Under the pieces are notes generated by a model. The model saw only the letters and a list, made by a program, of their open reading frames with translations. It was not told the origin of the DNA and did not search any database. 64,000 bases of DNA from an uncultured Pelagibacteraceae bacterium. Lineage in GTDB: Bacteria; Pseudomonadota; Alphaproteobacteria; Pelagibacterales; Pelagibacteraceae. The position numbers and the translations under genes were made by a program. The DNA lies in the NCBI GenBank assembly GCA_902615715.1, contig CACMQA010000001.1:216088-280087 (forward strand). Direction: 5' to 3'. This document shows, piece after piece, positions 9,344 to 18,770 of this stretch; within the stretch, counting starts at the first letter, position 1; each line of letters opens with the position of its first letter.

Positions 9344-9855
9344 TACATTTAAATATTGGATCAAATTTAAATTCTAATAATAGATCTAGGTTTGATAATA
9401 TTTCTCTAGCTATTAATCTTTTAATTGACTCAAAAGTAAAAATCAGAAAAATTTCTAATTTTTATGAGACCCCTTCATATCCTAATCAAAATTTTCCTAA
9501 ATTCCTAAACGTAGGAATAATGGTTAATTACCATAGTGATTTTTTAAAACTGTTTAATGAAATTAAAAAAATTGAAAAAAAATTGGGAAGAATTAAAACT
9601 ATAAAAAATGACCCTAGAATAATTGATATAGACATTATTGATTTTAATAGTGAAATCAAAAATACTGATAAATTGACTTTACCTCACCCAAAATGCCATA
9701 TAAGGAATTTTGTGTTATACCCAATTTTACAAATAGATCCCAATTGGTCTCATCCAATATTTAAGAAAAACCCCCAATTTTTAATAAATAAACTAAGTCA
9801 AAAATTAAGGATTGAGATTACAAGATTAAAGAAAAATGTTAATATTGATTTATGA
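9340..9855 (+). CDS. folK: HPPK, folate pyrophosphokinase
   Basis: 171 residues. 6-Hydroxymethyl-7,8-dihydropterin pyrophosphokinase transfers pyrophosphate from ATP in folate synthesis. The N-terminus IGSNLNSN, the central [18 protein letters not shown] and the metal-binding [11 protein letters not shown] followed by LPHP are all family landmarks. Start and stop overlap neighbouring genes by 4 nt on both sides. No folP or folB is adjacent, so the pathway is dispersed. Confidence 0.92.
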   Translation: MIHLNIGSNLNSNNRSRFDNISLAINLLIDSKVKIRKISNFYETPSYPNQNFPKFLNVGIMVNYHSDFLKLFNEIKKIEKKLGRIKTIKNDPRIIDIDIIDFNSEIKNTDKLTLPHPKCHIRNFVLYPILQIDPNWSHPIFKKNPQFLINKLSQKLRIEITRLKKNVNIDL

Positions 9856-11600
9856 TTGATAATAATGAATTAATTGATCAGATTAAATCATATAACAGAT
9901 TTCTAAATTCAGAGTCATTAAATAAAGCTTATAATTTTGCTTTAGAAGCTCATCAAAATCAAAAGAGAGAAGAAGGTGTTCCTTATATAATACATCCAGT
10001 TGCTGTTGCAAAGATTTTAACAGAATTAAAATTAGATAGCGCCACTATAACTACGGGTCTATTACATGACACAATAGAAGATACTAATGTTACATACGAA
10101 ACAGTAAAAAAAGAGTTTGGAGAGGAAGTTGCAAATTTAGTAGAGGGTGTTACAAAAATTTCAGCTTTAGAAGATAAAGCATCTAGCGACTCAAAGGCTG
10201 AAAATTTTAGAAAATTAATTCTTGCAACTTCAAAAGATATCAGAGTTTTGTTAGTTAAATTAGCAGATCGATTACATAATATGCGAACGATCCAATTTGT
10301 TAAAAATAAAGATAAGATCATAAGAAAAGCTAAAGAAACAATGGAAATATATGCACCTTTAGCTGATAGAATGGGAATGAACAGAATTCGAGACGAACTT
10401 GAAGATTTATCTTTTTCTGTCTTAAATAAACCAGCAAGAGATTTAATTATAGAAAGATTAAATTTTATAAAAAATAATACAGAAGATACTTTTAAATTAA
10501 TTTCGCATGAATTAATTGAGATTTTAAAGAACAATGGTATCACAGCAACAATAACAGGTCGTGAAAAAACGCCTTTCTCTATTTGGAGAAAAATTCAAAA
10601 TAAAAAAATTTCATTAGAACAACTCACTGATATAATTGGGTTTAGAGTTATAGTTAAAGATATTGAAAGCTGTTATAAAACGCTTGGAATTTTTCATAGT
10701 AGATTTTCTACAATTCCTGGAAAATTTAAAGATTATATCTCAACACCAAAAATTAATAATTACAAATCAATACATACAGCAGTAATTGGTCCAAAAAAAC
10801 ATAGAATAGAAATTCAAATTAGGACACATGAAATGCATGAATTTGCACAAAGAGGAATTGCCTCTCATTGGAAATATAAATCATCAGAAAAATTTTCTGA
10901 GCTTTCTTGGAAAGAATATGATTGGTTAAGAGATTTAGTTGAGATTATAGAAGCTGGTACGAGCCCTGAACATTATTATGAGTTTACAAAGCTACAAATG
11001 TTTCAAGAGAATGTTTTTTGTTTTACACCAAAAGGCGCAGTGATAAAATTACCAAAAAATGCTACTCCAATTGATTTTGCTTATGCTGTTCACACTAAAA
11101 TTGGCAATAGCGCTATAGGATGCACTATTAATGGAAGCCACGCAACGCTTCAAACAATTTTGAAAAATGGAGATCTTGTAAATATAGAAGCATCAAAAAA
11201 TGCCTCTCCTTCTTTGCATTGGCTTTCATCTTCAGTTACCGGTAAAGCTCGCTCAGCTATTCGTAGATACTGGCAAGATAAATCTACTGAAAGTTTCAAT
11301 ACTATTGAAAAAAACTACTCTAGTACAATTGAGATAGATTTGCCCCACAAACCGGGTGTCTTAGGTCATATTACATCTCTTATAGGGCTTAATAAAGGAA
11401 ATATCGTAAATTTAGAAATTATAAAAAGAAAAAAAGAACACCTTACTTTCTCAATCGATCTACAAATTAAAGATTTGAAAAATTTTACAAACTTGATAAG
11501 TCAAATAAAGCAAAGTAATTTAAAATTTAAAATAATTCGACACAAACAGAAAAAAAATGCTTTCATTAGAAGAATCTTTGAAAATTTTAAAAGAAACTAA
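9852..11600 (+). CDS. rsh: Bifunctional (p)ppGpp synthetase/hydrolase (Rsh), shortened
   Basis: 582 residues; stringent-response enzyme. The HD hydrolase domain is intact (His49 in YIIHP, His72-Asp73 in GLLHDTIED). The synthetase domain holds GREKTPFSIWRKI, TDIIGFRVIVKD and EIQIRTHEMHEFAQ (about 236-345). A TGS domain spans about 388-448 and a C-terminal ACT domain about 492-570. The usual helical and conserved-cysteine region between TGS and ACT is reduced to some 45 residues, making this about 120-150 residues shorter than most Rsh proteins. Both catalytic domains look functional. The 3' end overlaps pyrE by 44 nt. Confidence 0.93.
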   Translation: MIDNNELIDQIKSYNRFLNSESLNKAYNFALEAHQNQKREEGVPYIIHPVAVAKILTELKLDSATITTGLLHDTIEDTNVTYETVKKEFGEEVANLVEGVTKISALEDKASSDSKAENFRKLILATSKDIRVLLVKLADRLHNMRTIQFVKNKDKIIRKAKETMEIYAPLADRMGMNRIRDELEDLSFSVLNKPARDLIIERLNFIKNNTEDTFKLISHELIEILKNNGITATITGREKTPFSIWRKIQNKKISLEQLTDIIGFRVIVKDIESCYKTLGIFHSRFSTIPGKFKDYISTPKINNYKSIHTAVIGPKKHRIEIQIRTHEMHEFAQRGIASHWKYKSSEKFSELSWKEYDWLRDLVEIIEAGTSPEHYYEFTKLQMFQENVFCFTPKGAVIKLPKNATPIDFAYAVHTKIGNSAIGCTINGSHATLQTILKNGDLVNIEASKNASPSLHWLSSSVTGKARSAIRRYWQDKSTESFNTIEKNYSSTIEIDLPHKPGVLGHITSLIGLNKGNIVNLEIIKRKKEHLTFSIDLQIKDLKNFTNLISQIKQSNLKFKIIRHKQKKNAFIRRIFENFKRN

Positions 11601-12138
11601 CGCACTAATTGAAGGTCATTTTATACTTTCTTCTGGCTTACATAGCCCACAATATGTTCAGTGCGCCCAATTAATGAGTAAACCAAATAAAGCAATAAAA
11701 ATATGTGAGTCTCTTGCAAGTAAAATTAAAAATGAATTTGACGATTTTGATTTAATATTATCTCCTGCGATGGGTGGCATAATCATTGGTTATGAACTTG
11801 GAAAAATTTTAAATAAACAAACTATATTTTCCGAAAGAGAAAATGGTGAATTCAAATTAAGAAGAGACTTTAAAATTAAAAAAGAAGATAAGGTTTTAAT
11901 TGTGGAAGATGTAATTACCACAGGAAAGTCTAGTATAGAATGTTCGAAATTAGTTACCTTGAATAATGCAAATATAGTTGGCTATGCATGTATTATAGAT
12001 AGATCTAATGGTAAATCAGAAATTAAAGGTAAAATTGTTTCTCAAGTAGAACTAAATATTCCAACTTATAGTAAAGATAATCTTCCCAAAGAACTATTAT
12101 CGATAGAAGCAATCAAACCTGGAAGCAGAAATCTTTAA
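11557..12138 (+). CDS. pyrE: Orotate phosphoribosyltransferase
   Basis: 193 residues. It converts orotate and PRPP to OMP in pyrimidine synthesis. The PRPP-binding motif VLIVEDVITTGKS is complete, and the N-terminal FILSSGLHSPQYVQC is the family's conserved opening. The start lies 44 nt inside rsh in another frame; the conserved N-terminal residues immediately follow this ATG, so the overlap is real. The pdxJ start overlaps its stop by one base. The order rsh-pyrE-pdxJ-acpS-lepB-rnc is conserved in alphaproteobacteria. Confidence 0.94.
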   Translation: MLSLEESLKILKETNALIEGHFILSSGLHSPQYVQCAQLMSKPNKAIKICESLASKIKNEFDDFDLILSPAMGGIIIGYELGKILNKQTIFSERENGEFKLRRDFKIKKEDKVLIVEDVITTGKSSIECSKLVTLNNANIVGYACIIDRSNGKSEIKGKIVSQVELNIPTYSKDNLPKELLSIEAIKPGSRNL

Positions 12139-12863
12139 TGAAAAGAATTAGGTTGGGTGTAAATATAGATCATGTTGCTACTGTAAGAAATGCAAGAGGA
12201 GAGTCTTATCCAAGTCCATTGAGAGCGGCGTTGATAGCTGAAAAAAATGGAGCAGATTCTGTTACTATTCATTTAAGGGAAGACAGAAGACATATAAATG
12301 AATTTGATTTAAAAAAAATTATTAAGAAATTAAAGATTCCTCTTAATTTAGAGATTGCAGCCACAAGAGAAATGTTAAAAATTGCTTACAAAAGTAGACC
12401 ACCTTTTATATGTGTAGTCCCTGAAAAAAGAAAAGAAATTACAACAGAGGGTGGACTTAATTTAAATTATAATAAAAATTTTTTAAAAATATTAATAAAA
12501 AAGTTAAAAAAAAATAAATCTCGTATTAGTCTTTTCATTGAACCAAGTTTAAAAGATTTAGAAAAAGCAAAAGAATTAGATGCAGATTGTGTAGAGATAC
12601 ACACAGGTAAACTTTGTAATCTTATTAATAAAAAAAAGAATTATAAAAATGAATTAAAAAGAATTCATAAGGCAGTAGATAAAGGTAAAAAACTAGGACT
12701 AGAAGTTCATGCAGGTCACGGTCTGACATATACTTCAGCAAAAATATTAGCCAAGATACAAGGTATCCAAGAGTTTAATATTGGTCACTTTTTAGTTGGC
12801 GAGTCAATATTTGAGGGTATGCCTACAACAATTAAAAAATTTAAAAGAATTCTTAAATTATGA
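12138..12863 (+). CDS. pdxJ: Pyridoxine 5'-phosphate synthase
   Basis: 241 residues. It forms pyridoxine 5'-phosphate from deoxyxylulose 5-phosphate and 3-amino-2-oxopropyl phosphate, the ring-closing step of DXP-dependent vitamin B6 synthesis. The N-terminus LGVNIDHVATVRNARG is the family signature; SVTIHLREDRRHI, EVHAGHGLTY and FNIGHFLVGESIF are also present. It overlaps pyrE by 1 nt and acpS by 4 nt. Confidence 0.95.
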   Translation: MKRIRLGVNIDHVATVRNARGESYPSPLRAALIAEKNGADSVTIHLREDRRHINEFDLKKIIKKLKIPLNLEIAATREMLKIAYKSRPPFICVVPEKRKEITTEGGLNLNYNKNFLKILIKKLKKNKSRISLFIEPSLKDLEKAKELDADCVEIHTGKLCNLINKKKNYKNELKRIHKAVDKGKKLGLEVHAGHGLTYTSAKILAKIQGIQEFNIGHFLVGESIFEGMPTTIKKFKRILKL

Positions 12864-13243
12864 GTATTTATGGAATAGGCACAGATATCGTTAATGTCAA
12901 TAGAATAAAACATTCTTTAAAAAATAAAAAATTTATTAATCGTGTTTTTAATGAAAAAGAAATCTCAAAATGTAAAAAAATTAATAATAGTATTAATTGT
13001 TATGCTAAAAGATTTGCAGCGAAAGAGGCATTTTCAAAAGCTTTAGGTACCGGTATATCAAATGGTATCAATTTAAATGAAATTGTAATTTTAAATAAAA
13101 AATCAGGTAAACCTTATATTAATATTGTTGGTCAAACAAAAAAAATTCTTGAACGAAAATTTAAAAGAAAAAAATCAAAAATTTCACTATCTCTTACTGA
13201 TGAAAAAAAATATGCAGTTGCTTTTGTAACAATATCAATATGA
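12860..13243 (+). CDS. acpS: Holo-[acyl-carrier-protein] synthase
   Basis: 127 residues. It attaches the phosphopantetheine arm of coenzyme A to acyl carrier protein. The Mg-binding pattern is present: GIGTDIVNVNRIK at the N-terminus and RFAAKEAFSKALGTGI in the middle, where Asp and Glu act as metal ligands. It is embedded in the operon, overlapping pdxJ and lepB by 4 nt each. Confidence 0.94.
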   Translation: MSIYGIGTDIVNVNRIKHSLKNKKFINRVFNEKEISKCKKINNSINCYAKRFAAKEAFSKALGTGISNGINLNEIVILNKKSGKPYINIVGQTKKILERKFKRKKSKISLSLTDEKKYAVAFVTISI

Positions 13244-13980
13244 ACAAACAAAAAATTATCCATTCTATTTTTGATAATGCAAAAACTTTAATAGGAGCCT
13301 TAGCAATAGCTATTTTAATTAGGTCGCTTTTATTTCAACCATTTTATATTCCTTCATCATCTATGGAACCTACCTTATTAGTTGGTGATCGTATATTTGT
13401 GTCAAAATACACTTATGGTTATAGTAAGCATTCGTTTCCATTTAGTCCAAATATTACTAATAAACGATTTTTTTCAAAATCACCTCAGAGAGGCGATTTA
13501 GTTGTTTTTAAAACACCTGCAGACAATAGAACAGACTATATAAAAAGACTGATAGGGTTGCCTGGTGACTCTATCCAATTTGTTGAAGGTGAGATACTTA
13601 TTAATAATAATAAAATTTTAAGACAAAAAATTGAAAATAAAAAAATTATAAGATGTGGAAAATTTTTACTTGAAACTGATACTTATATTGAAACCTTACC
13701 AAATGGATTAAAACATTTAGTTGCCTATAAAAAAAAAGGGTCACTACAAAATTCCAAAATATTCCAGGTTCCCGAAAATCATTATTTTTTACTTGGTGAT
13801 AATCGTGATTGCTCAAAAGATAGTAGATATCTTGATAGTGTCGGATATATCAACAAACTAAATTTAGTTGGAGAGGCGAAACTTATATTTTTTTCTAACG
13901 ACACAAATATTAGTAGTTTGTTAAAATTTTGGAATATTGAAAAATCTTTTAGATTAGAAAGATTATTTAAAGGTTTATAA
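13240..13980 (+). CDS. lepB: Signal peptidase I
   Basis: 246 residues. It removes signal peptides on the periplasmic face of the inner membrane. One N-terminal membrane helix (about 14-34) is followed by the catalytic Ser41 in PSSSMEPTL and the general base Lys102 in DYIKRLIGLPGD. The conserved GDNRDCSKDSR box lies near the C-terminus. The ATG overlaps acpS by 4 nt and the stop overlaps the rnc start by one base. Confidence 0.94.
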   Translation: MNKQKIIHSIFDNAKTLIGALAIAILIRSLLFQPFYIPSSSMEPTLLVGDRIFVSKYTYGYSKHSFPFSPNITNKRFFSKSPQRGDLVVFKTPADNRTDYIKRLIGLPGDSIQFVEGEILINNNKILRQKIENKKIIRCGKFLLETDTYIETLPNGLKHLVAYKKKGSLQNSKIFQVPENHYFLLGDNRDCSKDSRYLDSVGYINKLNLVGEAKLIFFSNDTNISSLLKFWNIEKSFRLERLFKGL

Positions 13981-14645
13981 TGGAAAAAAAAATTAAAGAG
14001 CTCGAAAAAATTATCAAATATAATTTCAAAAAATCATCGTTATTAGAAAAAGCATTAACTCATAAAAGTTTCGATAATAATAATAATAATGAAAAATTAG
14101 AGTTTTTAGGTGATAGAGTTTTAGGTTTAATAATCTCTGAGAAACTTTTAAATAAATTTCCAGATGAAAAAGAGGGAATAATTGATAAAAAATTTGCTAA
14201 TCTAGTAAATAAAAAAACATGTTTACTGATTGCTAGAAAAATCAATTTGAAAAAATTTATTTTATTAGGAGCCTCACACAAACAACTCGAAAGATCAGCA
14301 GATAAAATTAATAGTGATTGTTTAGAGGCTATTGTAGGTGCAATCTATTTAGACGGTGGAATTAAGTCTGTAGAAAAATTTATACTAAATTTTTGGGAGG
14401 AATATTTGCTTAGATCTAATATTACTTTGATCGATTCTAAAACCAAACTTCAAGAGTTTAGTCTTAAAAAATTTAAAGAACTTCCAAAGTATGTTTTTTT
14501 TAAAAAAACTGGACCACAACATAGACCATTGTTTAAAACAGAAGTTCAAATACCCAATTCAAAAAAAATTATTGGTATAGGTTCGTCAAAAAAAAATGCG
14601 CAGCAAAATGCTGCTGCTAAACTTTTAAAGATTTTAAATATATGA
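13980..14645 (+). CDS. rnc: Ribonuclease III
   Basis: 221 residues. It cleaves double-stranded RNA, including rRNA precursors. The nuclease signature NEKLEFLGDRVLGL contains Glu41 and Asp45, and SDCLEAIVGAIYLDGG is the second acidic motif. A C-terminal double-stranded RNA-binding domain follows (KTKLQEFSLK... NAQQNAAAKLLKIL). It overlaps lepB and recO. In most alphaproteobacteria era follows rnc; here recO follows directly. Confidence 0.95.
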   Translation: MEKKIKELEKIIKYNFKKSSLLEKALTHKSFDNNNNNEKLEFLGDRVLGLIISEKLLNKFPDEKEGIIDKKFANLVNKKTCLLIARKINLKKFILLGASHKQLERSADKINSDCLEAIVGAIYLDGGIKSVEKFILNFWEEYLLRSNITLIDSKTKLQEFSLKKFKELPKYVFFKKTGPQHRPLFKTEVQIPNSKKIIGIGSSKKNAQQNAAAKLLKILNI

Positions 14646-15322
14646 TTTGGGAAGACGAATGTTATCTATTATCAAAAAGAAAATTTAGAGAAAACGCTAA
14701 TATCATAAATATTTTTACGCAAAAAAAAGGAAAGATCGATGGAATAGTTTATGGTGGAACTTCAAGAAAGATTAAAAACTATTTGCAGATTTCCAATAAA
14801 TTATTTGTGTCTCACACTTCAAAAAGTGAAAATAAAATCGGATATTTTAAAACAGAACTGATCAAACCTATTTCACCAATTTATTTTAATGATAAACAAA
14901 GAACATCCGCATTAATCTCTATTTGTTCATTATTAAATATTTTATTACCAGAATCCCAACCTAACAAAAAAATTTACGATTCTTTTGAAAAATTAATAAA
15001 CTCTATAAATTTAGAAAATTGGATTTATATATATATTTTTTTCGAAATTAATCTTATTAAAGAACTAGGTTATGATACAAATTTAACTGAACATTTAAAT
15101 AACATTAAGGCAGATAAAAATTTTATTAAAATCAAAATTGATGGATTTATTTATGAGATACCAAATTATTTGATCGAGAAAAAAATACCAAAAAGTTTTT
15201 CAAATTTGCTTATTCGAAAATCACTATTTTTTACGAGATTAATGATGCAGAACAAATTTTTTATACCAAATAATTTAATATTCCCTAAGTCTCGTGTAAT
15301 TCTTGAAAATTATTTTAATTAG
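14642..15322 (+). CDS. recO: DNA repair protein RecO
   Basis: 226 residues, close to the family length. RecO helps RecR load RecA onto SSB-coated single strands. The N-terminal OB fold is recognisable (WEDECYLLSKRKFRENANIINIFTQKKGKIDGIVYGG), followed by a helical domain (FFEINLIKELGYDTNL). The cysteine zinc motif seen in many RecO proteins is absent, as in some proteobacterial members. It is the last gene of the operon and its 3' end overlaps convergent hemB by 8 nt. Sequence divergence is high but gene order supports the call. Confidence 0.85.
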   Translation: MIWEDECYLLSKRKFRENANIINIFTQKKGKIDGIVYGGTSRKIKNYLQISNKLFVSHTSKSENKIGYFKTELIKPISPIYFNDKQRTSALISICSLLNILLPESQPNKKIYDSFEKLINSINLENWIYIYIFFEINLIKELGYDTNLTEHLNNIKADKNFIKIKIDGFIYEIPNYLIEKKIPKSFSNLLIRKSLFFTRLMMQNKFFIPNNLIFPKSRVILENYFN

Positions 15323-16310
15323 AATTTAATTTTTTAGCAATATCTAAAGCAAAATATGAAACAACAGCTGTCGCACCAGCTCTTTTAAAACATATTAAAC
15401 TCTCAATAACAGCATCTTCATTAATTAAATTATTTTTAATCCCGTTTTTAATCAAACTGTATTCTCCAGAAACTTGATAAGCCAAAACAGGAATTTTAAA
15501 GTTTTCTTTTATTTTCTGAATTATATCTAAATATGGCAAACCAGGTTTCACCATAACCATATCTGCACCTTCTTTAATATCCAAAGCAACTTCTCTTAAT
15601 GACTCATTGCTATTTGAAAAATCCATTTGATAATTTTTTTTGTCACTTTTTAATGATTTTTTTGATCCAACTGCATCTCTAAAAGGACCATAAAAATTAG
15701 AGGCATATTTAACTGCATAAGATAGAATTTGAACATCGTGATAATTATTTTTATCTAGAGATTTTCTAATTTTTCCAACTCTTCCATCCATCATATCCGA
15801 CGGTGCAATTACATCACAACCCATTTGTGCTTGTAATAAAGATTGTTTTATCAGTATATCTACAGTTTCATCATTTATTACGTAACTATTTTTAACTAAT
15901 CCATCATGTCCATGAGTTGTATAAGGGTCTAATGCTACATCAGTCATTATTCCGACATTATTTTTAAATTTTTTTTTTATAAATCTAATAGCTCTACAAA
16001 CTAAATTGTCTTCATTTAAAGCTTCTGTCCCAAACTTATTTTTCTTATTATCAGGTGTTGACGGAAAAAGAGCTAATACTGGTATTTTGTTTTTGATTAT
16101 GTTATTTACAATCATTTCTAAACGATCTATTGAATATTTATAAACCCCGGGCATTGATTTAATGGGTTGTTTCTTGTTTTTTCCATCCACAAGGAAAATT
16201 GGATAGATTAAATCATTACAAGATAAGTTGTTTTCTTGTATTAATCTTCTAGACCAGCTGTATTTTCTGGTTCTACGGAGTCTTAAACTAGGATATTTTC
16301 CGGTAATCAT
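15315..16310 (-). CDS. hemB: Delta-aminolevulinic acid dehydratase
   Basis: 331 residues. Porphobilinogen synthase condenses two 5-aminolevulinate molecules in heme synthesis. Motifs include IYPIFLVDG near the N-terminus, VIAPSDMMDGRVG with the first active-site region, and MVMVKPGLPYLDII carrying the Schiff-base lysine. FYGPFRDAVGS and LAYQVSGEYSLIK are also conserved. It stands alone on the minus strand and is divergent from the oxygenase-like gene. Confidence 0.95.
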   Translation of the reverse strand: MITGKYPSLRLRRTRKYSWSRRLIQENNLSCNDLIYPIFLVDGKNKKQPIKSMPGVYKYSIDRLEMIVNNIIKNKIPVLALFPSTPDNKKNKFGTEALNEDNLVCRAIRFIKKKFKNNVGIMTDVALDPYTTHGHDGLVKNSYVINDETVDILIKQSLLQAQMGCDVIAPSDMMDGRVGKIRKSLDKNNYHDVQILSYAVKYASNFYGPFRDAVGSKKSLKSDKKNYQMDFSNSNESLREVALDIKEGADMVMVKPGLPYLDIIQKIKENFKIPVLAYQVSGEYSLIKNGIKNNLINEDAVIESLICFKRAGATAVVSYFALDIAKKLNSN

Positions 16311-16319
16311 GATTTATTT

Positions 16320-16345
16320 AATGTATTATGCGACAAATGTATTAT
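16320..16345. repeat. Pair of 10-bp direct repeats in the hemB divergent spacer
   Basis: AATGTATTAT occurs at 16320-16329 and again at 16336-16345, a 16-nt period, in the 73-nt spacer between divergent hemB and the oxygenase-like gene. It could be an operator or part of two promoters. In such AT-rich DNA chance is also possible. Confidence 0.3.
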
Positions 16346-16383
16346 ACAAATATATATTACAAAGAGATAAATAACAATAACTG

Positions 16384-17025
16384 ATGACTACAGACTCAAA
16401 AAACATAGTAAATCTAGATTTAAAAAAAGATCAAAAAATTTTATCTTTTTCAGACTTTCAAAAGCAAAGTATTAAATTTGATATTACCAAACTTCAAGAA
16501 GCTTATAATCAAATAATACAAACTAAAAAATTTGATGATGGGGGTGGAATTTCTCATTTTGGTGCAATATGTTTGACGAGAATACCTGGAGATCCAGACT
16601 CAGTTAAAGGACATAAGGCAAGAGGTATTTATTGGACTAAGCCCGACAAATCAGGAAAAGAAGTTGTTAGAGATGTGAGTATAGATGAATCTGCTTATTC
16701 AGAATTTATACCTGACTATGAAAATACATATTTCAAAGAGGTGTTCGATGTTTTATCATCTAAATATAAGTTAGGTAGAGTTAGAATTTTATTAAAAGAA
16801 CCTAGATCAACTTTAAGTTGGCATAGAGATCCAGAACCAAGGTTACATATTCCAATAATAACAAATCCTGGATGTTTAATGGTTATAGATAATGTAGCTA
16901 AACATATGCCAGCAGATGGATCTGTTTGGATAACCAATAATACTAAATATCATAACGCCTTTAATGGAGGTGAAGAAAATAGAATTCATCTTGTTGCATG
17001 TGTGTTAGATTATAAATTTAATTAA
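16384..17025 (+). CDS. 2-oxoglutarate/Fe(II) oxygenase-like protein (aspartyl/asparaginyl hydroxylase type)
   Basis: 213 residues. A candidate iron-binding facial triad is visible: His147-x-Asp149 in SWHRDPEPR and His190 in KYHNAFNGG, with Arg200 ten residues later as the likely 2-oxoglutarate anchor. That spacing and the HRDPEPRLHIPI context resemble aspartyl/asparaginyl beta-hydroxylase-like enzymes. The substrate is unknown. It lies one base upstream of rpiB and is followed by glyA, so it may be co-transcribed with them, but that does not reveal its target. The start ATG is followed by an unconserved polar segment, so a later start is possible. Confidence 0.7.
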   Translation: MTTDSKNIVNLDLKKDQKILSFSDFQKQSIKFDITKLQEAYNQIIQTKKFDDGGGISHFGAICLTRIPGDPDSVKGHKARGIYWTKPDKSGKEVVRDVSIDESAYSEFIPDYENTYFKEVFDVLSSKYKLGRVRILLKEPRSTLSWHRDPEPRLHIPIITNPGCLMVIDNVAKHMPADGSVWITNNTKYHNAFNGGEENRIHLVACVLDYKFN

Positions 17026-17026
17026 A

Positions 17027-17464
17027 TTGAGTTTTTTATTTAAAAAAATTTGTATCGCTTCAGATCACGCTGGTTTTAATTTGAAAGAGGCAATTAAGGA
17101 ATATCTTATAAATAAAAATGTATCAATTTTTGATTTAGGGCCCTTCCAAAATATGTCAGTTGACTACCCAGATTATGCAAAAAAATTAGCAAAACGAGTT
17201 AAAGCTAAAAAAAGTGATATTGGTATTTTAGTATGCGGATCTGGAACAGGTATGGCCATAAGTGCTAATAAAATCAAAGATATAAGAGCTGCTGTTTGCT
17301 ATAATCCAAAGTCTACTAGATTGTCTAGACAACACAATAATGCTAATATAATTGCTCTAGGAGCAAGATTAACAAGAAAAAGTTTATCATTGAAACTAGT
17401 TGAATTATTTTTAAAGACTAAATTTGAAGGTGGTAGACATTTAAAGAGGATTAAAAAAATATAA
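17027..17464 (+). CDS. rpiB: Ribose-5-phosphate isomerase B
   Basis: 145 residues. It interconverts ribose 5-phosphate and ribulose 5-phosphate in the pentose phosphate pathway. [17 protein letters not shown] at the N-terminus, VDYPDYA and the catalytic-cysteine loop [17 protein letters not shown] are diagnostic. The best start is TTG at 17027, one base after the preceding stop; no ATG lies before the conserved N-terminal core. Its stop overlaps the glyA start by one base. Confidence 0.92.
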   Translation: MSFLFKKICIASDHAGFNLKEAIKEYLINKNVSIFDLGPFQNMSVDYPDYAKKLAKRVKAKKSDIGILVCGSGTGMAISANKIKDIRAAVCYNPKSTRLSRQHNNANIIALGARLTRKSLSLKLVELFLKTKFEGGRHLKRIKKI

Positions 17465-18762
17465 TGTCAGTAATTAAATTAGATAAATATTTAAATAGTT
17501 TTTTTAAATTAAAACTACAAGATGCTGATAAAGAACTTTATGACTCGATAAGAGAAGAATTTATCAGACAACAAAATCACATAGAATTAATTGCTTCAGA
17601 AAATATTGTTTCTAAAGCTGTTTTGGAAGCTCAAGGTTCTGTTTTAACAAACAAATATGCAGAAGGTTATCCTGGAAAAAGATATTATGGCGGTTGTGAG
17701 CATGTGGATGTATCTGAAAACCTTGCGATTGAAAGGGCTAAAAAATTATTTGATTGTAAATATGCGAATGTACAACCTCATTCTGGTGCTCAAGCAAATG
17801 GCGCAGTTTATTTGGCATTATTAAAACCTGGTGACACTACTCTAGCGATGAGTTTAAATTCTGGTGGACATTTAACTCACGGAGCAAAACCAGCTCAATC
17901 AGGTAAATGGTTTAATGCACTACATTACGAAGTTGATAAAGAAACTGGACTAATTGACTATGACGCTGTTGAGAAAATCGCAATTGAAAAAAAACCAAAG
18001 CTTATAATTGCCGGAGGTAGTGCTTATTCAAGAATTATTGATTTTAAAAAATTTAGAGAAATATGTGATAAAATTGGAGCATATCTCTTAGTAGACATGG
18101 CACATTTATCAGGTTTGGTTGCTGGGGGAGCTTATCCTAATCCGACCAAATATGCTGATGTTGTAACTTCTACAACACATAAAGTTTTAAGAGGTCCTAG
18201 AGGTGGAATCATTTTAACAAATAATGAGGAGTTGGCTAAAAAATTTAACAGTGCAATATTTCCTGGCTTACAAGGTGGTCCTTTAATGCATGTGATTGCA
18301 GCAAAAGCAGTTTGTTTCAAAGAGGCCTTATCAGATGAATTCAAAACATATACAAAAAATGTAATTAAAAATGCAAAAGTTTTATCAGAGAGATTATCTG
18401 AAAAAGGTTTTAAAATTTTTTCAGGCGGCACAGATACACACTTAATGCTTCTTGATCTTAGATCACTTAAAGTTACAGGCAAAGATGCTCAAGCCTCATT
18501 AGGAAGAGCAAATATTACTTGTAATAAAAACGGCATTCCGTTTGATACTGAAAGCCCATTCATTACTTCTGGTATAAGGTTAGGCACGCCTGCTTGTACA
18601 ACGAGAGGTTTTAAAGAAGAAGAGTTTAAGTTAGTTGCAGATTTAATTTATAAAGTAGTTAAAGGTTTAAGTGAAAATAAAACAGACAATTCAAAAATAG
18701 AAAACGAAGTTAAAAAAGAGATTATTGACCTTTGTTCTTCTTTTCCAATATATGGAAATTAA
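17464..18762 (+). CDS. glyA: Serine hydroxymethyltransferase
   Basis: 432 residues, as expected. The PLP enzyme interconverts serine and glycine while charging tetrahydrofolate with a one-carbon unit. [29 protein letters not shown] and the PLP-lysine motif [15 protein letters not shown] are intact. No glycine riboswitch precedes it: it starts at the rpiB stop. It is followed after 8 nt by nrdR, a common alphaproteobacterial pairing. Confidence 0.96.
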   Translation: MSVIKLDKYLNSFFKLKLQDADKELYDSIREEFIRQQNHIELIASENIVSKAVLEAQGSVLTNKYAEGYPGKRYYGGCEHVDVSENLAIERAKKLFDCKYANVQPHSGAQANGAVYLALLKPGDTTLAMSLNSGGHLTHGAKPAQSGKWFNALHYEVDKETGLIDYDAVEKIAIEKKPKLIIAGGSAYSRIIDFKKFREICDKIGAYLLVDMAHLSGLVAGGAYPNPTKYADVVTSTTHKVLRGPRGGIILTNNEELAKKFNSAIFPGLQGGPLMHVIAAKAVCFKEALSDEFKTYTKNVIKNAKVLSERLSEKGFKIFSGGTDTHLMLLDLRSLKVTGKDAQASLGRANITCNKNGIPFDTESPFITSGIRLGTPACTTRGFKEEEFKLVADLIYKVVKGLSENKTDNSKIENEVKKEIIDLCSSFPIYGN

Positions 18763-18770
18763 ATAAATTT

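Noticed and set aside
17400..17464. Glycine riboswitch before glyA
   Set aside because: glyA begins at the rpiB stop with no leader; no aptamer motifs are seen.
18732..18770. Earlier start for NrdR
   Set aside because: It adds residues within the glyA end that precede the family's invariant CPFC N-terminus; ATG 18771 fits the family.
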